64,000 nucleotides of DNA, taken from the NCBI RefSeq assembly GCF_001949145.1, contig NW_019091444.1, positions 679,049 through 743,048 on the forward strand. The letters are read 5' to 3'. Position numbers and translations under genes: made by a program. How positions within the stretch are numbered: the stretch's first letter is position 1; each line of letters starts with the position of its first letter. A model generated the notes under the pieces. That model was given only the letters and a program-made list of their open reading frames with translations. It was not told where the DNA came from and did not search any database. The stretch comes from Acanthaster planci. Lineage: Eukaryota; Echinodermata; Asteroidea; Valvatida; Acanthasteridae. This document shows positions 12,301 to 23,075 of this stretch, one piece after another.

Positions 12301-12826
12301 CATTAAGGGATTTTTCTGTCACTAGATTCCGGGTTATGCCTTCGTACGATCACGTGAAGTTTTATTTATTGTTCGCATTGAAACTAAACCTTATTTCTGT
12401 ACTTGATTGGTGCCCACGCCTTTGTTACCCAGTACATTTCGTAACAGTGGTTTTACTCGTAGTTCCGGTTGTGGCCTCTAAAAAAGGTCCCGTGAACCAG
12501 GAAATAAATTCAATCTCTGCTGCTTGAAATAGCTTGTGAAAAAATCAGAGACTGGGAAACCCGTTATTAATCTATTTGGAGTGCCTTATTATGAGTATTA
12601 TCATGGACAAAAGCAATATTGGTACATTTATACAGTACTACACACAAGAAAAAAATATTTTTAAAGACCACTGTTTTGTTAGCTTCTTTTCAGTTGAAGA
12701 ATCTTACATATTCTGCAAATTATTCCAGTGTCCTGCACCTGTAATGCAGCCATTGTGTCCACATACACATCATTCTTTCTGTTATCAACTTGCTTTGGTG
12801 GTAAAATTAAGTTCTGCTTGAATTAA

Positions 12827-13135
12827 GCCTTTTGCGGGCTAAATTTGAATGAAATCTGGTACAGATTCACGTAAACATAACAATTTGAATTCTTCATACC
12901 AAAGACAGTGTTGCTATGACTCGTGATTCGGGGCAAGGTTTTGCTTCGTTACTTAAGAGATGCCTTACACCGATACACACTGTTTGCAATAGAGAAGAAG
13001 GGTACAAAGGAGCCAATCCAGTTCAGAGATTTTGGTCACTATGCAAAAGCTTGCCTTGAATCGCGAGGAAATAAGCAAAGGTGTCTTTGGTCTGGAGAAA
13101 TCAAGTCGTAATGTTTATATGGAATCAGACAACTA
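12827..13135. mobile_element. Foldback MITE-like element, copy 1
   Basis: About 310 bp with long inverted arms. The left arm contains TGATTCGGGGCAAGGTTTTGC and the right arm GCAAAAGCTTGCCTTGAATC, each extending outward about 70-100 bp with decreasing match. The same arms and a loop in reverse orientation occur at 59426-59760. The short open frame inside is a by-product of the element. Confidence 0.65.
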
Positions 13136-13756
13136 GGTAACTTGCAAAAAGCTTATTGGCAGACTCTTCTAATTAAATTTCGCTTTAACCTTCGGTAGCC
13201 TGTTTGTTTCACCGTAGGCCTAAATGCACCAAACCAGATTGGAGCAGTCAGTGCCGCACCTATATGAGTCAACTGCTGTCCACCAGAGTGCTGCAGTAAC
13301 TTATTTTTTTAAACGACCATCCCTGCCACGATAGATGTCATCTGTAAACGCCAGCCTTTGCAAAACTGCTTTGTCCCACTCTGTGCGCGTGATGGAACGA
13401 TTTACATCCCTTGGAGTAGCCCAAATAATCTCCTGAATGGTTGCACAAAAATAAATGAGAGAATGTGGTATCCGTGCAGCAGTAGTCAGAGTTGTGGTGT
13501 TGAGACCCCCCCGACGCCGCCACGCCTCCCCACCTCCCCTACCGGTGGTCAAAAGTACAATAATCGTGGAGTCTGTTAAAAGCTTGGACTCAGATGTAGT
13601 GCCAGTTGAGAACTATGTCACGTGGACACAACAATTACTTATTACACGCAGTTTCCGGCCGGAATATCCGTGGACAGGAAAGAGTTTATGTAAAACGTTT
13701 TCAGAATAGTGACTGTAAAGGACACGGTCGCCAGACCTCTGTAAATTCGATGGAGC

Positions 13757-13762
13757 TTTATT
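13757..13762 (-). terminator. Polyadenylation signal of the 13805-14857 GPCR
   Basis: TTTATT on the plus strand (AATAAA on the coding strand) lies 43 bp beyond the stop codon, matching the short 3' UTR seen at the first receptor. Confidence 0.5.
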
Positions 13763-13804
13763 CCCAGCCAGCATTTGATGGTTTGACAGGAAGTTCTTCC
13801 ATAA

Positions 13805-14857
13805 TTAGGCTTTTTGATTGGTGGTGTCTAAACATTCCTGAGTCACTGAGGTGCTGATGTTATGTAGAGCTGCCGTAGACATCTTCCTGACAACACTCCG
13901 AGAGGCTCTCTGACACCTTAGCAGGTGTCTGAAAGCCTTTTTGAAGTCTGGGTGCGAGGTTGCGTAAATGATAGTGTTGACGCTACTGTTGGACAACAAG
14001 ATGGCGGCACCCCAGGGAACGAGTCGGTAACTCCAGTCGGCATAGGCCACGAGCGAAATGAAATAAGGCGTGACACACGCAACGAACGCCAAGACGACGT
14101 AGACCAGGTTTTTAGTGACGTCAATCTGTCTCTTCGATATCGTCTTCCTCGTTTCTTCGTTGGTTACGGTTTCCAGAGTTTCCTGTGACGTCTTCCAGAC
14201 GAAGTAGAAAATGGAAATGTAACTGACGGCGACAACAGTAAGCTGTATTGGGTAGTACACCGCTGCGATTAACATGTTGTAGGTTTCTTGGTGCGGATTC
14301 GATCTGACCCAGGAACACGATTTGTAGAGCTTTTCGTAGCCTAGTTCGCCGACGTCGGTGACGACTGGTATCAAGGCGCAACAGAGCGGTACAGCCCACG
14401 AGAAGATCACCATCAGGGCGACCTTACGGGAGGTGTAGATGCGACGGGTGGTGAAGCGAGACTTGGTGATACCCACCCAGCGGTTGACGGCGATCAGGGC
14501 TAGGTTGTTGATGCTGCAGCCGATTGTGAGGAGATTAACGAAGGCGGTGGCCGTGCACACCCATTCCGCTCCCGGTATCGGCCACTCGTCGTCCCCTCCC
14601 AAGATCGCCACGGCTTGCCATGGTGTAAATAGACTAGTCACAACATCAGCGACAGCGAGGTTTGCTACAAAGACATTGGTGTTCGTCCGGAGGTTTTTGG
14701 ATGAAGCGACGGCGATGATGACAAGGCTGTTGCCGACAGTTCCAAACACGGAAGCAATGATGAAAATCGCTGCTAAAATCTGTTGTTCATAAAAACGTTC
14801 ATAAACAAGAATTGAAGCAGTAGTGTCCACCTCGACAGATGGTGTAGTATTATCCAT
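13805..14857 (-). CDS. Class A GPCR, NRW type, NPxxY changed to NTxxY
   Basis: Single-exon receptor of 350 residues from the ATG at 14857. The open frame extends further upstream, but the longer version begins only at a TTG; another in-frame ATG lies at 14911. The 14857 start gives an N-terminus of about 25 residues before TM1, like the paralogues, with a glycosylation site at N3. N43, D71, TM3 C101, ECL2 C181, NRW 125-127, CVTP in TM6 and the SHPDFKKAF helix-8 signature are present. TM7 reads NTIIY (294-298), so the proline that is nearly invariant in class A receptors is threonine. The C-terminus has one basic stretch and a likely palmitoylated C315. It is closest to the 8643-9668 gene, sharing an RSNPH motif in ECL2. 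Ligand unknown. Confidence 0.9.
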   Translation of the reverse strand: MDNTTPSVEVDTTASILVYERFYEQQILAAIFIIASVFGTVGNSLVIIAVASSKNLRTNTNVFVANLAVADVVTSLFTPWQAVAILGGDDEWPIPGAEWVCTATAFVNLLTIGCSINNLALIAVNRWVGITKSRFTTRRIYTSRKVALMVIFSWAVPLCCALIPVVTDVGELGYEKLYKSCSWVRSNPHQETYNMLIAAVYYPIQLTVVAVSYISIFYFVWKTSQETLETVTNEETRKTISKRQIDVTKNLVYVVLAFVACVTPYFISLVAYADWSYRLVPWGAAILLSNSSVNTIIYATSHPDFKKAFRHLLRCQRASRSVVRKMSTAALHNISTSVTQECLDTTNQKA

Positions 14858-16284
14858 ATTGTTTTTATTACAGGAGGAGGAGGAAACGTGCGAGCCAACA
14901 GATATCAACATCAACGGCGCGACATTCTGCTCGTCGGTAACTTTCCAGACTAACTTATCATGGAGCACTGACGTTTCCACAATCTTGCCACAACTAAAAT
15001 TCCGCTGTTTATCTTTACCAACCAAAATTTACTCGCCACTGTCTCCTTTACAGGTTACCTGGACAGGTTTTGCTTCATGTTTCACAAACAATCCGGCTTG
15101 TGACTGCTTTTGGTCTGACAGCTCGTCACGATCCACGGATATCCATGTTAACCGAACATGAAATGAAACTCAACTCAAGTCTATGGTTACATTGGTGGCT
15201 TTCAAACCTTCGCGTAAGCCATCCTGAAAGGGCAACACGTATTTTCATTGTGGCTTATTTCCCACGTTCTCCATTTGAAGACAGGAAAGGGGAATGCCTC
15301 TACGGTCATAAACCACGGAAACACGTATATCATGTTTAATTTATCTTTGTCCATGCTTTGACCTTGTTAAGTTCCGTTGTCGGCGGGCAAAGTGAATAGG
15401 ATTTGCTAAGGTTCTTGCAGTGAATGCTGCTGATCATTTTTTGTTTGTGATAGCCGTAGGTGTTTTGAGGATTACACTTTGTAGATTTTCAACCATAAGA
15501 GGGCTGAATTCCCCTGATTTAAATATGATTTTACACCATTTCCTCAGGAGTTAGGGTCAAGGTCAATAAGTGCCTCAAAGAGTGGTAATGAAGCAGTTAT
15601 TTATAACTATCGGTTCGTGTACATGGTCAACGTTTCGAGGAAATGCGAGGCAAGTTTGCGAGCTTTAGATTGGTGAGAATCGAGATACGAGTTGTTGAGT
15701 AGTGAAAATTGTCTGGGAGAGTCAGGTTGATACAGTGGTTGGTGCAGTTGTGCTTTTAATCGCCTTCCACCTCTGCCACCTGGGATTCGAGGCCCCACCC
15801 AGATCTACCTGCGAATAAGATTTTTTGTTCACTGTAACTGATTCCATGGGTTTTCCCCAGAATGTTTGTCCCAGCTCTTCCTCAAACCTCTAAGAACCGA
15901 ACATTTTCCTTGTCTCCTCTCTCGGGGCCCCAAGGGAGAAAGTTCATAACTGATATGGCTTTAGGCTGGTTACACTTTTCAATAAATTAGTTAAGCCTGT
16001 TATGGATTTGCACTTTCTGTACAAGTGCACCCTCAACAGTGACAACTGGTTCCACACTACAAAGCCATTGCCGTATAGTTCGCATGGCGCCCACGCTGAT
16101 CGCTATAGGGTGCAAGTATGAACGACAGTAAGAAGAAAATCGTCCAAGCTGTCAAACTCGTGAATTTCAAGGGAAACACACAAGCCCGCTCCTTTCCTGA
16201 GCGTCACCAGGCGGCGCTATTTCTCTCCATTTTTGCCCTGTTTTTTGTGAGACGTGCGTAGTAGGCCAAACGACAGTTTAATAA

Positions 16285-16480
16285 TGTAAACCAGACAATC
16301 ATCCAGGTTTCTACCGTGCGAATGTCATTTGGGGGATATTGGACAATCACCCAGCCGCTTAGATTAGATACTGATTGCACAACTGTTGTGCACGAAAACC
16401 GCCAGTTGTTGCGTTGTCGGTCTCTGAATATCCCCCAAAATGAGATGTTCGCTGTAGAAACCTATGCGAGTGTCCAATGT
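16285..16480. repeat. Foldback (inverted-repeat) element
   Basis: The left arm (about 16305-16340) contains GGTTTCTACCGTGCG and TTTGGGGGATATT. The right arm (about 16429-16466) contains AATATCCCCCAAAATGAGA and GTAGAAACC, which are its reverse complement with a few mismatches. The arms are separated by about 90 bp. It resembles a small MITE. No second copy was noticed in the window. Confidence 0.55.
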
Positions 16481-16589
16481 CCTACGTCTAACTTCACTGT
16501 CGTTGTGGCAGAACGCTAGCCATTTGTGCACATTCTGACCGTGTCAAGTCCGACTCATATGTGCTCAAACAAAATGCTTGCACGAGGTG

Positions 16590-16790
16590 GGTCAGACCAG
16601 TGACGTATGTGCCCCGAGCTAGGTCAACAGAGGGCGCGATTTTCCAAGCAACGGAGGCTCCCTTGGCTGAAACTCCACTTTGCTGTTTCACGAACCGCGA
16701 GATGCATGCGTTGCGTACGCGTCGCCACCAACGGAATGAACACTCTCGACCTGCACGGCTCTTTTTAACCGAGGGTCAGGCCTAACTAGG
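16590..16790 (+). mobile_element. 200-bp interspersed repeat, copy 2
   Basis: Collinear with 11721-11945 and 20060-20260. It contains CCGAGCTAGGTCAACAGAGG, GCAACGGAGGCTCCCTTGG, TTCACGAACCG, and CACCAACGGAATGAACACTC in the same order and orientation. Confidence 0.55.
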
Positions 16791-17431
16791 TCAGGCCAGT
16801 GGGACGTCGCTGCTCATGGGAAAATTAGATGCCCTTTCTCGTCAACGAACGGGGTTTCATAACCTCATGCCCCTTGAATAGTGATCATAGAGGTGATCGG
16901 ATTTGTGATGGGCATTACATCGCATCCCCAGCATCGTAGATAACGCGGAAAATTTAATGGTCGAGTCGTCGCAACTGCTTTCAAATCACAATTAATTTTT
17001 TCTTTCTTTTACTCTGTACCGTAAAGAGTCTTAGATTCTTATAAATTACCGAGAGCTAAAGTACATAAAAATGAAGTATGAACATGGTTATGGGCTGGCA
17101 GCCACTGTGGATCCAACACATTTGTCAATTCAAAAAACGCAAACGATCCTTGTCATGCGTTTCCTGAGAAATTATTGTTTCAAATTTGCGAGATAGTTCA
17201 GGTTAACTGATTGTTGAAAGTACAATAGTAGTTTCAGATTTAATTATTTCTGTTTGAATAAAGTTTGCTGCATCTGTGCGTGTTATCCTCCAAGAGTATC
17301 CACCTTTGGGGCTTGAGAAAGTCATCAAAAGTTTGACGCTGTTGATAAAGAATTCCCTGAAAAGAACTCACTACACTGACGTTTGTATGAAAGTCTGTCA
17401 GTATATCTGAGCGTAACATGGAATTCACATG

Positions 17432-18494
17432 CTATACCTCAGAGCTCGCGATTATATGAGATCTTTGATGGTTAAAGGAACTGACATTTTCACATTTCCT
17501 GTCCTCGATCACGTTCTTGAAAAACCCTTTGAAGTCTGGGTGGGAGGTTGCGTAAATGATAGGGTTCACGAAGCTGTTGCAAAATAAAATGCCGGCCGCC
17601 CAGGGCGTCATGCGATAACTCCAGTCGGTGTCGAGTATGATGGCCATAAAAATGGCGTCAGGGATATCGTAAACGCCAAGATGATGTACAGCAGGTTCTT
17701 GGTGACGCCCAGTTGCCGCTTCCACGTCTTTCTTCTCATACCTTCGTCACATACTCTGGTCGAATCGGATGGAGCTACTAACTCTGTCATTCTGCCGGAT
17801 GTTTTATGGACATAACAGAAAATTGATGTGTAACTGAAAAATATGACGATGGTTTGAAGAGGATAGTTTGCTGCTGTAAGCAAGATATTAAAATATACCG
17901 AATACTCGTTTGATGTGTCCCAAGTGCAGCAAGCATACATCTTTTCGTAGCCAAGTTCACCGACGTCAGTCAGGACCGGTGTCAAGGCGCAGCAGAGTGG
18001 TACAGCCACGAGAAGATCACCATCAGAGTGAGTTTATGGGCGGTGTAGATGCGACGGGTGGTGGAGCGAGACTTCGTGATGCCCACCCAGCGGTTGATGG
18101 CGATCAGGGCCAGGTTGTTGATGCTGCAGCCTAAGGTGACGACCACGGCAAATCCCGCCATGGCACACAGCCAGGGCGCGTCCGGCAGCGGCCAGTCCTC
18201 GCCGCCGCCCAACATCGCCACCGCCTGCCAAGGCATAAAAAGACAGGCTACCACGTCCGCAACGGCCAAGTTGACCACAAAGACGTTGGTGGCCGTCCGG
18301 AGCTTCTTGTCGGTGCCGACAGCGACGATAACAAAACTGTTTCCAACCCCTCCCAAGATGGTGACGATGATACAGATGGCGGCGAGGATCTGTCTTTCGG
18401 CGAAAGACTGATTGGCACCTCTTTCTATAGCAGCATCCTGAGTATAAAAATCGAAGCCTGTTATTTGTGGAGTACCTGCAGTTCCGTCACACAT
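17432..18494 (-). pseudogene. Class A GPCR, NRW type, two frameshifts
   Basis: Homologous throughout to the neighbouring receptors, starting at an ATG at 18494, but the reading frame breaks twice. Near 18005-18008 the paralogues have CCC where this locus has CC, which shifts the frame at the end of TM4. Near 17646-17656 one further base is missing relative to the 8643-9668 gene, breaking the frame after the SLTP motif of TM6. Both losses are in the same direction and do not compensate. All features before the first break are intact (an N-terminal NQS site, GN in TM1, VAD in TM2, the TM3 cysteine, NRW), as is NPIIYATSHPDFK at the end. This suggests a very recent pseudogene, a null haplotype, or two sequencing or assembly errors. 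Confidence 0.8.
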
Positions 18495-21400
18495 TCTCCT
18501 TCCCTAGTTCGAACGTTTTCCGCCGACAGTTTGATTGGATGCAGCGTCTTCCACGGAAAAAACTGTTGGCCAAGCCCTCACGGCCCGCATTTTCTAAACT
18601 GCTTTCACGCGCAATGTTCTCCAGGACAGGATTTGTGTCCAAGCAAGCTAGCATAAATGAACACAAACACAAACGCCATGCGGTTACGTAGTTTGACACG
18701 TAGATAAAAATCGTGCACTTGCTCCCTGTAGGTCTTTTTTCGGTTTTTTTCTGTGTACTTTGCTCGAGGGAAACGGAAATAATTGGAGGTTATTCTCCTC
18801 TTCCATTTTTCGGTTTGTAATTATTTCCTTGGTGTGGCTGTGCCATTACATTTTATAGAAAAAGAAACGAGAAATTAGAAAAATGATAAGAACTTGCCTT
18901 CGTGTAGATGTACTTAATCTAAGAATATCCCTGTAATTTTGATTTCCGCATTAGGCTAAAGTGTTCACACGTTAATTTCGACTTTTGCTTTCATTGCGAA
19001 TTATTTTCTTTGATTTATGTCATCGGTCCTAAGTTTGGGCAATACCTTTCTATGCAAAACCCGTAAAAATCACTAGGGTATCTAGTGGTAATACCGTTTC
19101 TGTCTGACAAGCAATTGCTTGTTGTGCCTTTTGTTTACTTTTAAGTAACCTTCCTAAATACGAAATATATACAAAGAATAATGTCCGGTGATTTTAAATA
19201 TGATAGACTTCTTTAAGCTGTCCGAAACCTTGCACTAAAGCCTTTAATTGAAATGTCCATCCACAGCCTGGCGGTAGAGGATAACCATTGAAAGCTTTTT
19301 CAGTGCGTCGCATTAAGAATTTTACTCCCCAGATAGATCGAGTGGCCTTGCCCCTAAATACTGCCAATTTTCATATAATCATTCCAGCCCATTGAACCGC
19401 GGAGGAAAGGGACAAACTGCAACAACAGATGGCGGGTATTATACACAAACGTTTATTTTCACATGGCTTGAATGCAGGAACATTGTCTCTCAAAGGAAAA
19501 CGCAACAAAAGCCAACTCGTATAATTATGCAGTACACAAAGTACATACCGCCGTTATAAAGAATGAGTGGATAAAGGATTAAACACTCTGTAACTGTTTA
19601 CCAGTAATTTTCATTCATAAATATACTCAGCATATTTCTTCCACTTCTTTTGTTGCCTGATAAAAATGATACACATATGTTGACTGCTTCGAAGGGTGTA
19701 GTAACAGCCATGGAGAAGCCTTCTTCCATGGTAAAACTAGCCTCTCGAGGTAACCCGTAGAGCATACTGTTTCCCCAACAACCGACGGAGGCGAGTTGTA
19801 CATCAATAGATAAAGCTGTCAATAAAAGTTGTTTTATAACACCTCTCCCATAGATTCTGAATAAGACATCGGTTGAAAAATTACCTGTGCTCTTCAACTG
19901 ACTTTTGAAGAAATGTGTGAACCTAGCTCTGTAGCGCCAGAACTTCGGGATGCTCGTAATGAGCAGCGCGCACGCACTCCAGAATTTTTTTGCACACATT
20001 GCAAGTGGTCATGCGTATAGTTCTTTGGTTGCCTCGAGTATGTGTTTTATCTATGATCTCTTTGGTATGGGCTCCGAGCTGGACCAAGAGAGGGCGCAAC
20101 TCTCCCAGCAACGGAGGCGCTTTTGGTAGTAACTGCGCATTGGTGGTTCACGCACGACTATGAAACGCAAGCGCAGCAGTCGCATCTTTACCAACAAAAT
20201 GAATACTCCCGACCGACATGGCTCTATCCAACCGATGAGGGGGTGCTTCTGCTATGGACGGAGAGTACCTTCCGCTGCAAAAAGTGAAATAGCTCGCGGC
20301 CAAACCAGATACAGAATCTGTTCGTGAAGTGTTATAATTGCCTCCATTAACGGCCGGAAAAAAGTCTCTATTTGAAAACAAAATGAAAATGTATAGCACA
20401 ACAAAAACTATATACATAATATATTCATTCCGTCTTCTACCAGTGTCGCTACAGTGAAGATAATATTCCATTAGCCGTGCAGAAACATGAAACAAACCTG
20501 TATACGAATAGCTGCATGAATGGTGTAATCTGTTTTAAACTACAGACAAGACCAATTGTTAGGCTTCCCATGAGACGTTTTCGCACAAGCCGTTAATAGT
20601 CCGGCCCCATGCATCCCATTTTAACAACACTTTTAAATCATCAGAGTTGTGAGTCAAGCTTTCAAAGGTTCACTTTCAGTGTGTGTGCTGAGTTTTGACC
20701 TTGCACTTGCCAAAATGTATCTACATCTTTTGAAGGTTGCCCCATCGTTTTTTGGACAAGCTTGTAATGTGTGTCCGTCCTCCCTTTGACCTGTCAATGG
20801 CTTGTGGTTGGCTTTATTACAACTCTTGTACCTGAATAATCCAAATAAACCTTTTATCTTTGGGTTTTCTCTGTTTTTTCCTAACCCCCGTCATTTTGTT
20901 TTTCATAGTGTTTAACTGGTCATTGTGCAGTATATAATTTTTATTTTTCTATTTCAAATTTATTTCCATGTATTGATGCTAATATACTCCTTTGTGAAAT
21001 TGACTGTGAGAGTTTATCCTTTCAGCTGCGAGAGTATTTTTGAATAAAACAATAGTACTAATGACATGTGACGTCTAAAAAAAGTTAATACATTAAATGA
21101 CAACACCTTTATCTCGACATGGAACTAGACACACTTAAGGAATGAACATATCTGGGTTTTATAACGGCTATATGTAATCGACTATATCCAAAGCTCCTGG
21201 CTCACACACCAATCAAGAAAGCAACCAATTTTGTCCGCAGTTACCTCTTCCGAGATAATTTCTATCGTGCTAGAGTTAATTTTACGGTCGATATACTTTC
21301 GGCAGAAACAAATGACGGGGATCTGCACGACTGCCGACGACGAGAGCTTAATTAGAGTCTGTGTGTCTTCGTTCAGGAGTGATTACTCTTATCTTCGATG

Positions 21401-21962
21401 GCATTTTATGTGTTATTTATTAAATTCTTTATATTTTAAGTCTAAAGCTAAAGGTTTTCCACGTAAACTTATACGTAGAGAGTTTTTTTACAATCATGCG
21501 GGACCTTTGCTATGCTGTTTTGTGCCGGCCCAACAGGCCTTGCGGATTTTAACTCTATTTAAATCTCACGCTATCTGGGATATATTAACTGGGCCTTCGA
21601 ATCGCGCAATTTTCTGTCTGATATTGTCTGTTGAGACTTCGTTAATTGATGATAACTCAGTGTGGGTATTACATTAATGAACTCTGTTGAATATAACCCT
21701 CTAAGATAGCAATGCACTATGATCTTTTCTGTGTTAATTTTTAATTTTTTTTCTAATATTCTTAAATCTTTGAACCACACTAACTTAAAGTTGACACAAT
21801 CACCACAAAAACTTATCTTTCCTCCCTTTTGGGTGGATTGTGCAGTATGTGTTTCAGGTTTGAAAGTCTAGCTAGTGGTGCATAGGTGTAAAGTGTAATA
21901 GAACCAGCACAACAGTGGTTAATTAAGGGGTGTGCGTCATCAAGCTGCCTCGCTGGGTACAG
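18495..21962. other. Intergenic region between fourth and fifth GPCR loci
   Basis: AT-rich, with no recognisable gene. A copy of the 200-bp repeat lies at 20060-20260. An open frame at 21231-21677 starts only at TTG and shows no domain. Nothing else stands out. Confidence 0.6.
20060..20260 (+). mobile_element. 200-bp interspersed repeat, copy 3
   Basis: Contains GGGCTCCGAGCTGGACCAAG, AGAGGGCGCAACTCTCCCAG, CAACGGAGGCGCTTTTGGTA and ACCAACAAAATGAATACTCC, in the same order as at 11721-11945 and 16590-16790. Confidence 0.55.
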
Positions 21963-23075
21963 TTACTGCCCAATTTGTTCCGTACCTGTGTGATGTTCTT
22001 GAGAGCTTGTTGTCGCCGTGGACCTCTTTCGTTGACTTATACTGCCAGTAGGAATCTTCCGGCACCTTATCATGTACCCGAAGGCCTCTTTGAAATCTGG
22101 GTGCGAGGTTGCGTAGATGAAAGGGTTGACGCAACTGTTGAAGAACAAAATGCCGCCGACCCACGGCACCAGACGTTGGCTCCAGTCGGTGGTGAAAATG
22201 ATGGTGGTGAAGTAGGGTGTGAGGCAGAGGACGAAAGCCAAGACAATGTAGAGCAGGTTCTTGGTGACGTCAAGTTGCCTCTTCCACAGCTTCTTCCTTA
22301 TGGCACGGCTTGATACTCCGCCACTGACTTTATCCGAGATAGACGGGGCATCTGCTCGGGCCATCTTCTGCGACGTCTTTCGGACGTAGCAGAAGATTGA
22401 CGAGTAACACAGTGTTATTAAAATCAGCTGCAGTGGATAATACATAGCGCTGAGGAATATGCTGTAGTAGACTGATTTGGCAATTACCCAGGTGCAGCTA
22501 GCGTACAGCTTTTCGTAACCAAGTTCACCAAAGTCTGTCAGGACTGGTATCAAGGCGCAGCAGATCGGCATGGCCCAGGCGAAAATCACCATTAGGGCGA
22601 GCTTACAGGAGGTGTAGATGCGACGGGTGGTGTAGCGAGACTTGGTGATACCCACCCAGCGGTTGATGGCGATGAGGGCCAGGTTGTTGATGCTGCAGCC
22701 AAAGGTGACCACGATGACGAATCCCGCTGCGACGCAGAGCCACTTTGCGCCAGGTATGGGCCACTCATCGTCCCCTCCCAGCATCGCCACCGCCTGCCAA
22801 GGCACAAATAGCGAGGTCAAGATGTCCGCTGCCGCCAGGTTGACCACGAAGACATTGGTGGTCGTCCGGAGTTTTCTGGACAGAGCCACAGCGGTAACGA
22901 CGAAGCAGTTACCGACTGATCCAAGGATTGCGCCGGAGATCAGCAAAGCAGCGAGAGCCTGCCTCTCGCAGAAAAACTGACACATACCGGTATCTATCCC
23001 ATCCGAGGAATTAACTTCTCTGTCATCGCCCAAAGTTTCCTCCGCAAGCAAAATATCCTCAGTGATATTTTTCAT
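21963..23075 (-). CDS. Class A GPCR, NRW type, tandem duplicate 1
   Basis: Single-exon 370-residue receptor from the ATG at 23075; the frame extends upstream only to a TTG. The extracellular N-terminus (about 38 residues) is acidic, with glycosylation sites at N3 and N22 and cysteines C32 and C36. N56, D84, TM3 C114, ECL2 C194, NRW 138-140, CLTP in TM6, NPFIY 317-321 and C338 are all intact. ICL3 is basic, with a KKLWKRQLDVTKNL segment at the start of TM6. The protein is nearly identical to the next gene (25269-26378) from TM4 to the C-tail but diverges more in the N-terminal half. The two genes sit in a tandem repeat of about 3.3 kb that includes upstream non-coding DNA. Likely a functional orphan receptor. 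Confidence 0.92.
   Translation of the reverse strand: MKNITEDILLAEETLGDDREVNSSDGIDTGMCQFFCERQALAALLISGAILGSVGNCFVVTAVALSRKLRTTTNVFVVNLAAADILTSLFVPWQAVAMLGGDDEWPIPGAKWLCVAAGFVIVVTFGCSINNLALIAINRWVGITKSRYTTRRIYTSCKLALMVIFAWAMPICCALIPVLTDFGELGYEKLYASCTWVIAKSVYYSIFLSAMYYPLQLILITLCYSSIFCYVRKTSQKMARADAPSISDKVSGGVSSRAIRKKLWKRQLDVTKNLLYIVLAFVLCLTPYFTTIIFTTDWSQRLVPWVGGILFFNSCVNPFIYATSHPDFKEAFGYMIRCRKIPTGSISQRKRSTATTSSQEHHTGTEQIGQ

Larger units (their letters stand above)
9669..13804. other. Intergenic region between second and third GPCR genes
   Basis: No gene is recognised. From left to right it holds the 5' flank of the 8643-9668 receptor, a degenerate AT-rich repeat (10130-10500), and a small inverted pair AAAGCGTACGC / GCGTACGCTTT near 10799-10843. 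It then holds segmental-duplication copy B (11655-12300) interrupted by a 200-bp repeat, a foldback element (12827-13135), and the short 3' UTR of the next receptor. A longer open frame on the minus strand at 11349-11894 lacks an ATG start and runs through repeat sequence. Confidence 0.6.
14858..17431. other. Intergenic region between third and fourth GPCR loci
   Basis: No gene is seen. It contains a foldback structure at 16285-16480 and, directly beside it, a copy of the 200-bp repeat family at 16590-16790. The remainder is AT-rich single-copy sequence with only short, non-overlapping, GTG/TTG-started frames. Confidence 0.6.

Noticed and set aside
14858-15025. N-terminal extension of the third GPCR
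   Set aside because: It begins only at a TTG. The ATG at 14857 gives an N-terminus of the same size as the paralogues.
21231-21677. 148-codon frame on the plus strand
   Set aside because: It starts at TTG, has no homology that I recognise, and sits in AT-rich sequence.
21930-22313. Plus-strand frame inside the fifth GPCR, repeated inside the sixth at 25224-25706
   Set aside because: It is shared only because the coding strands opposite are nearly identical. It is an antisense shadow, not a conserved protein.
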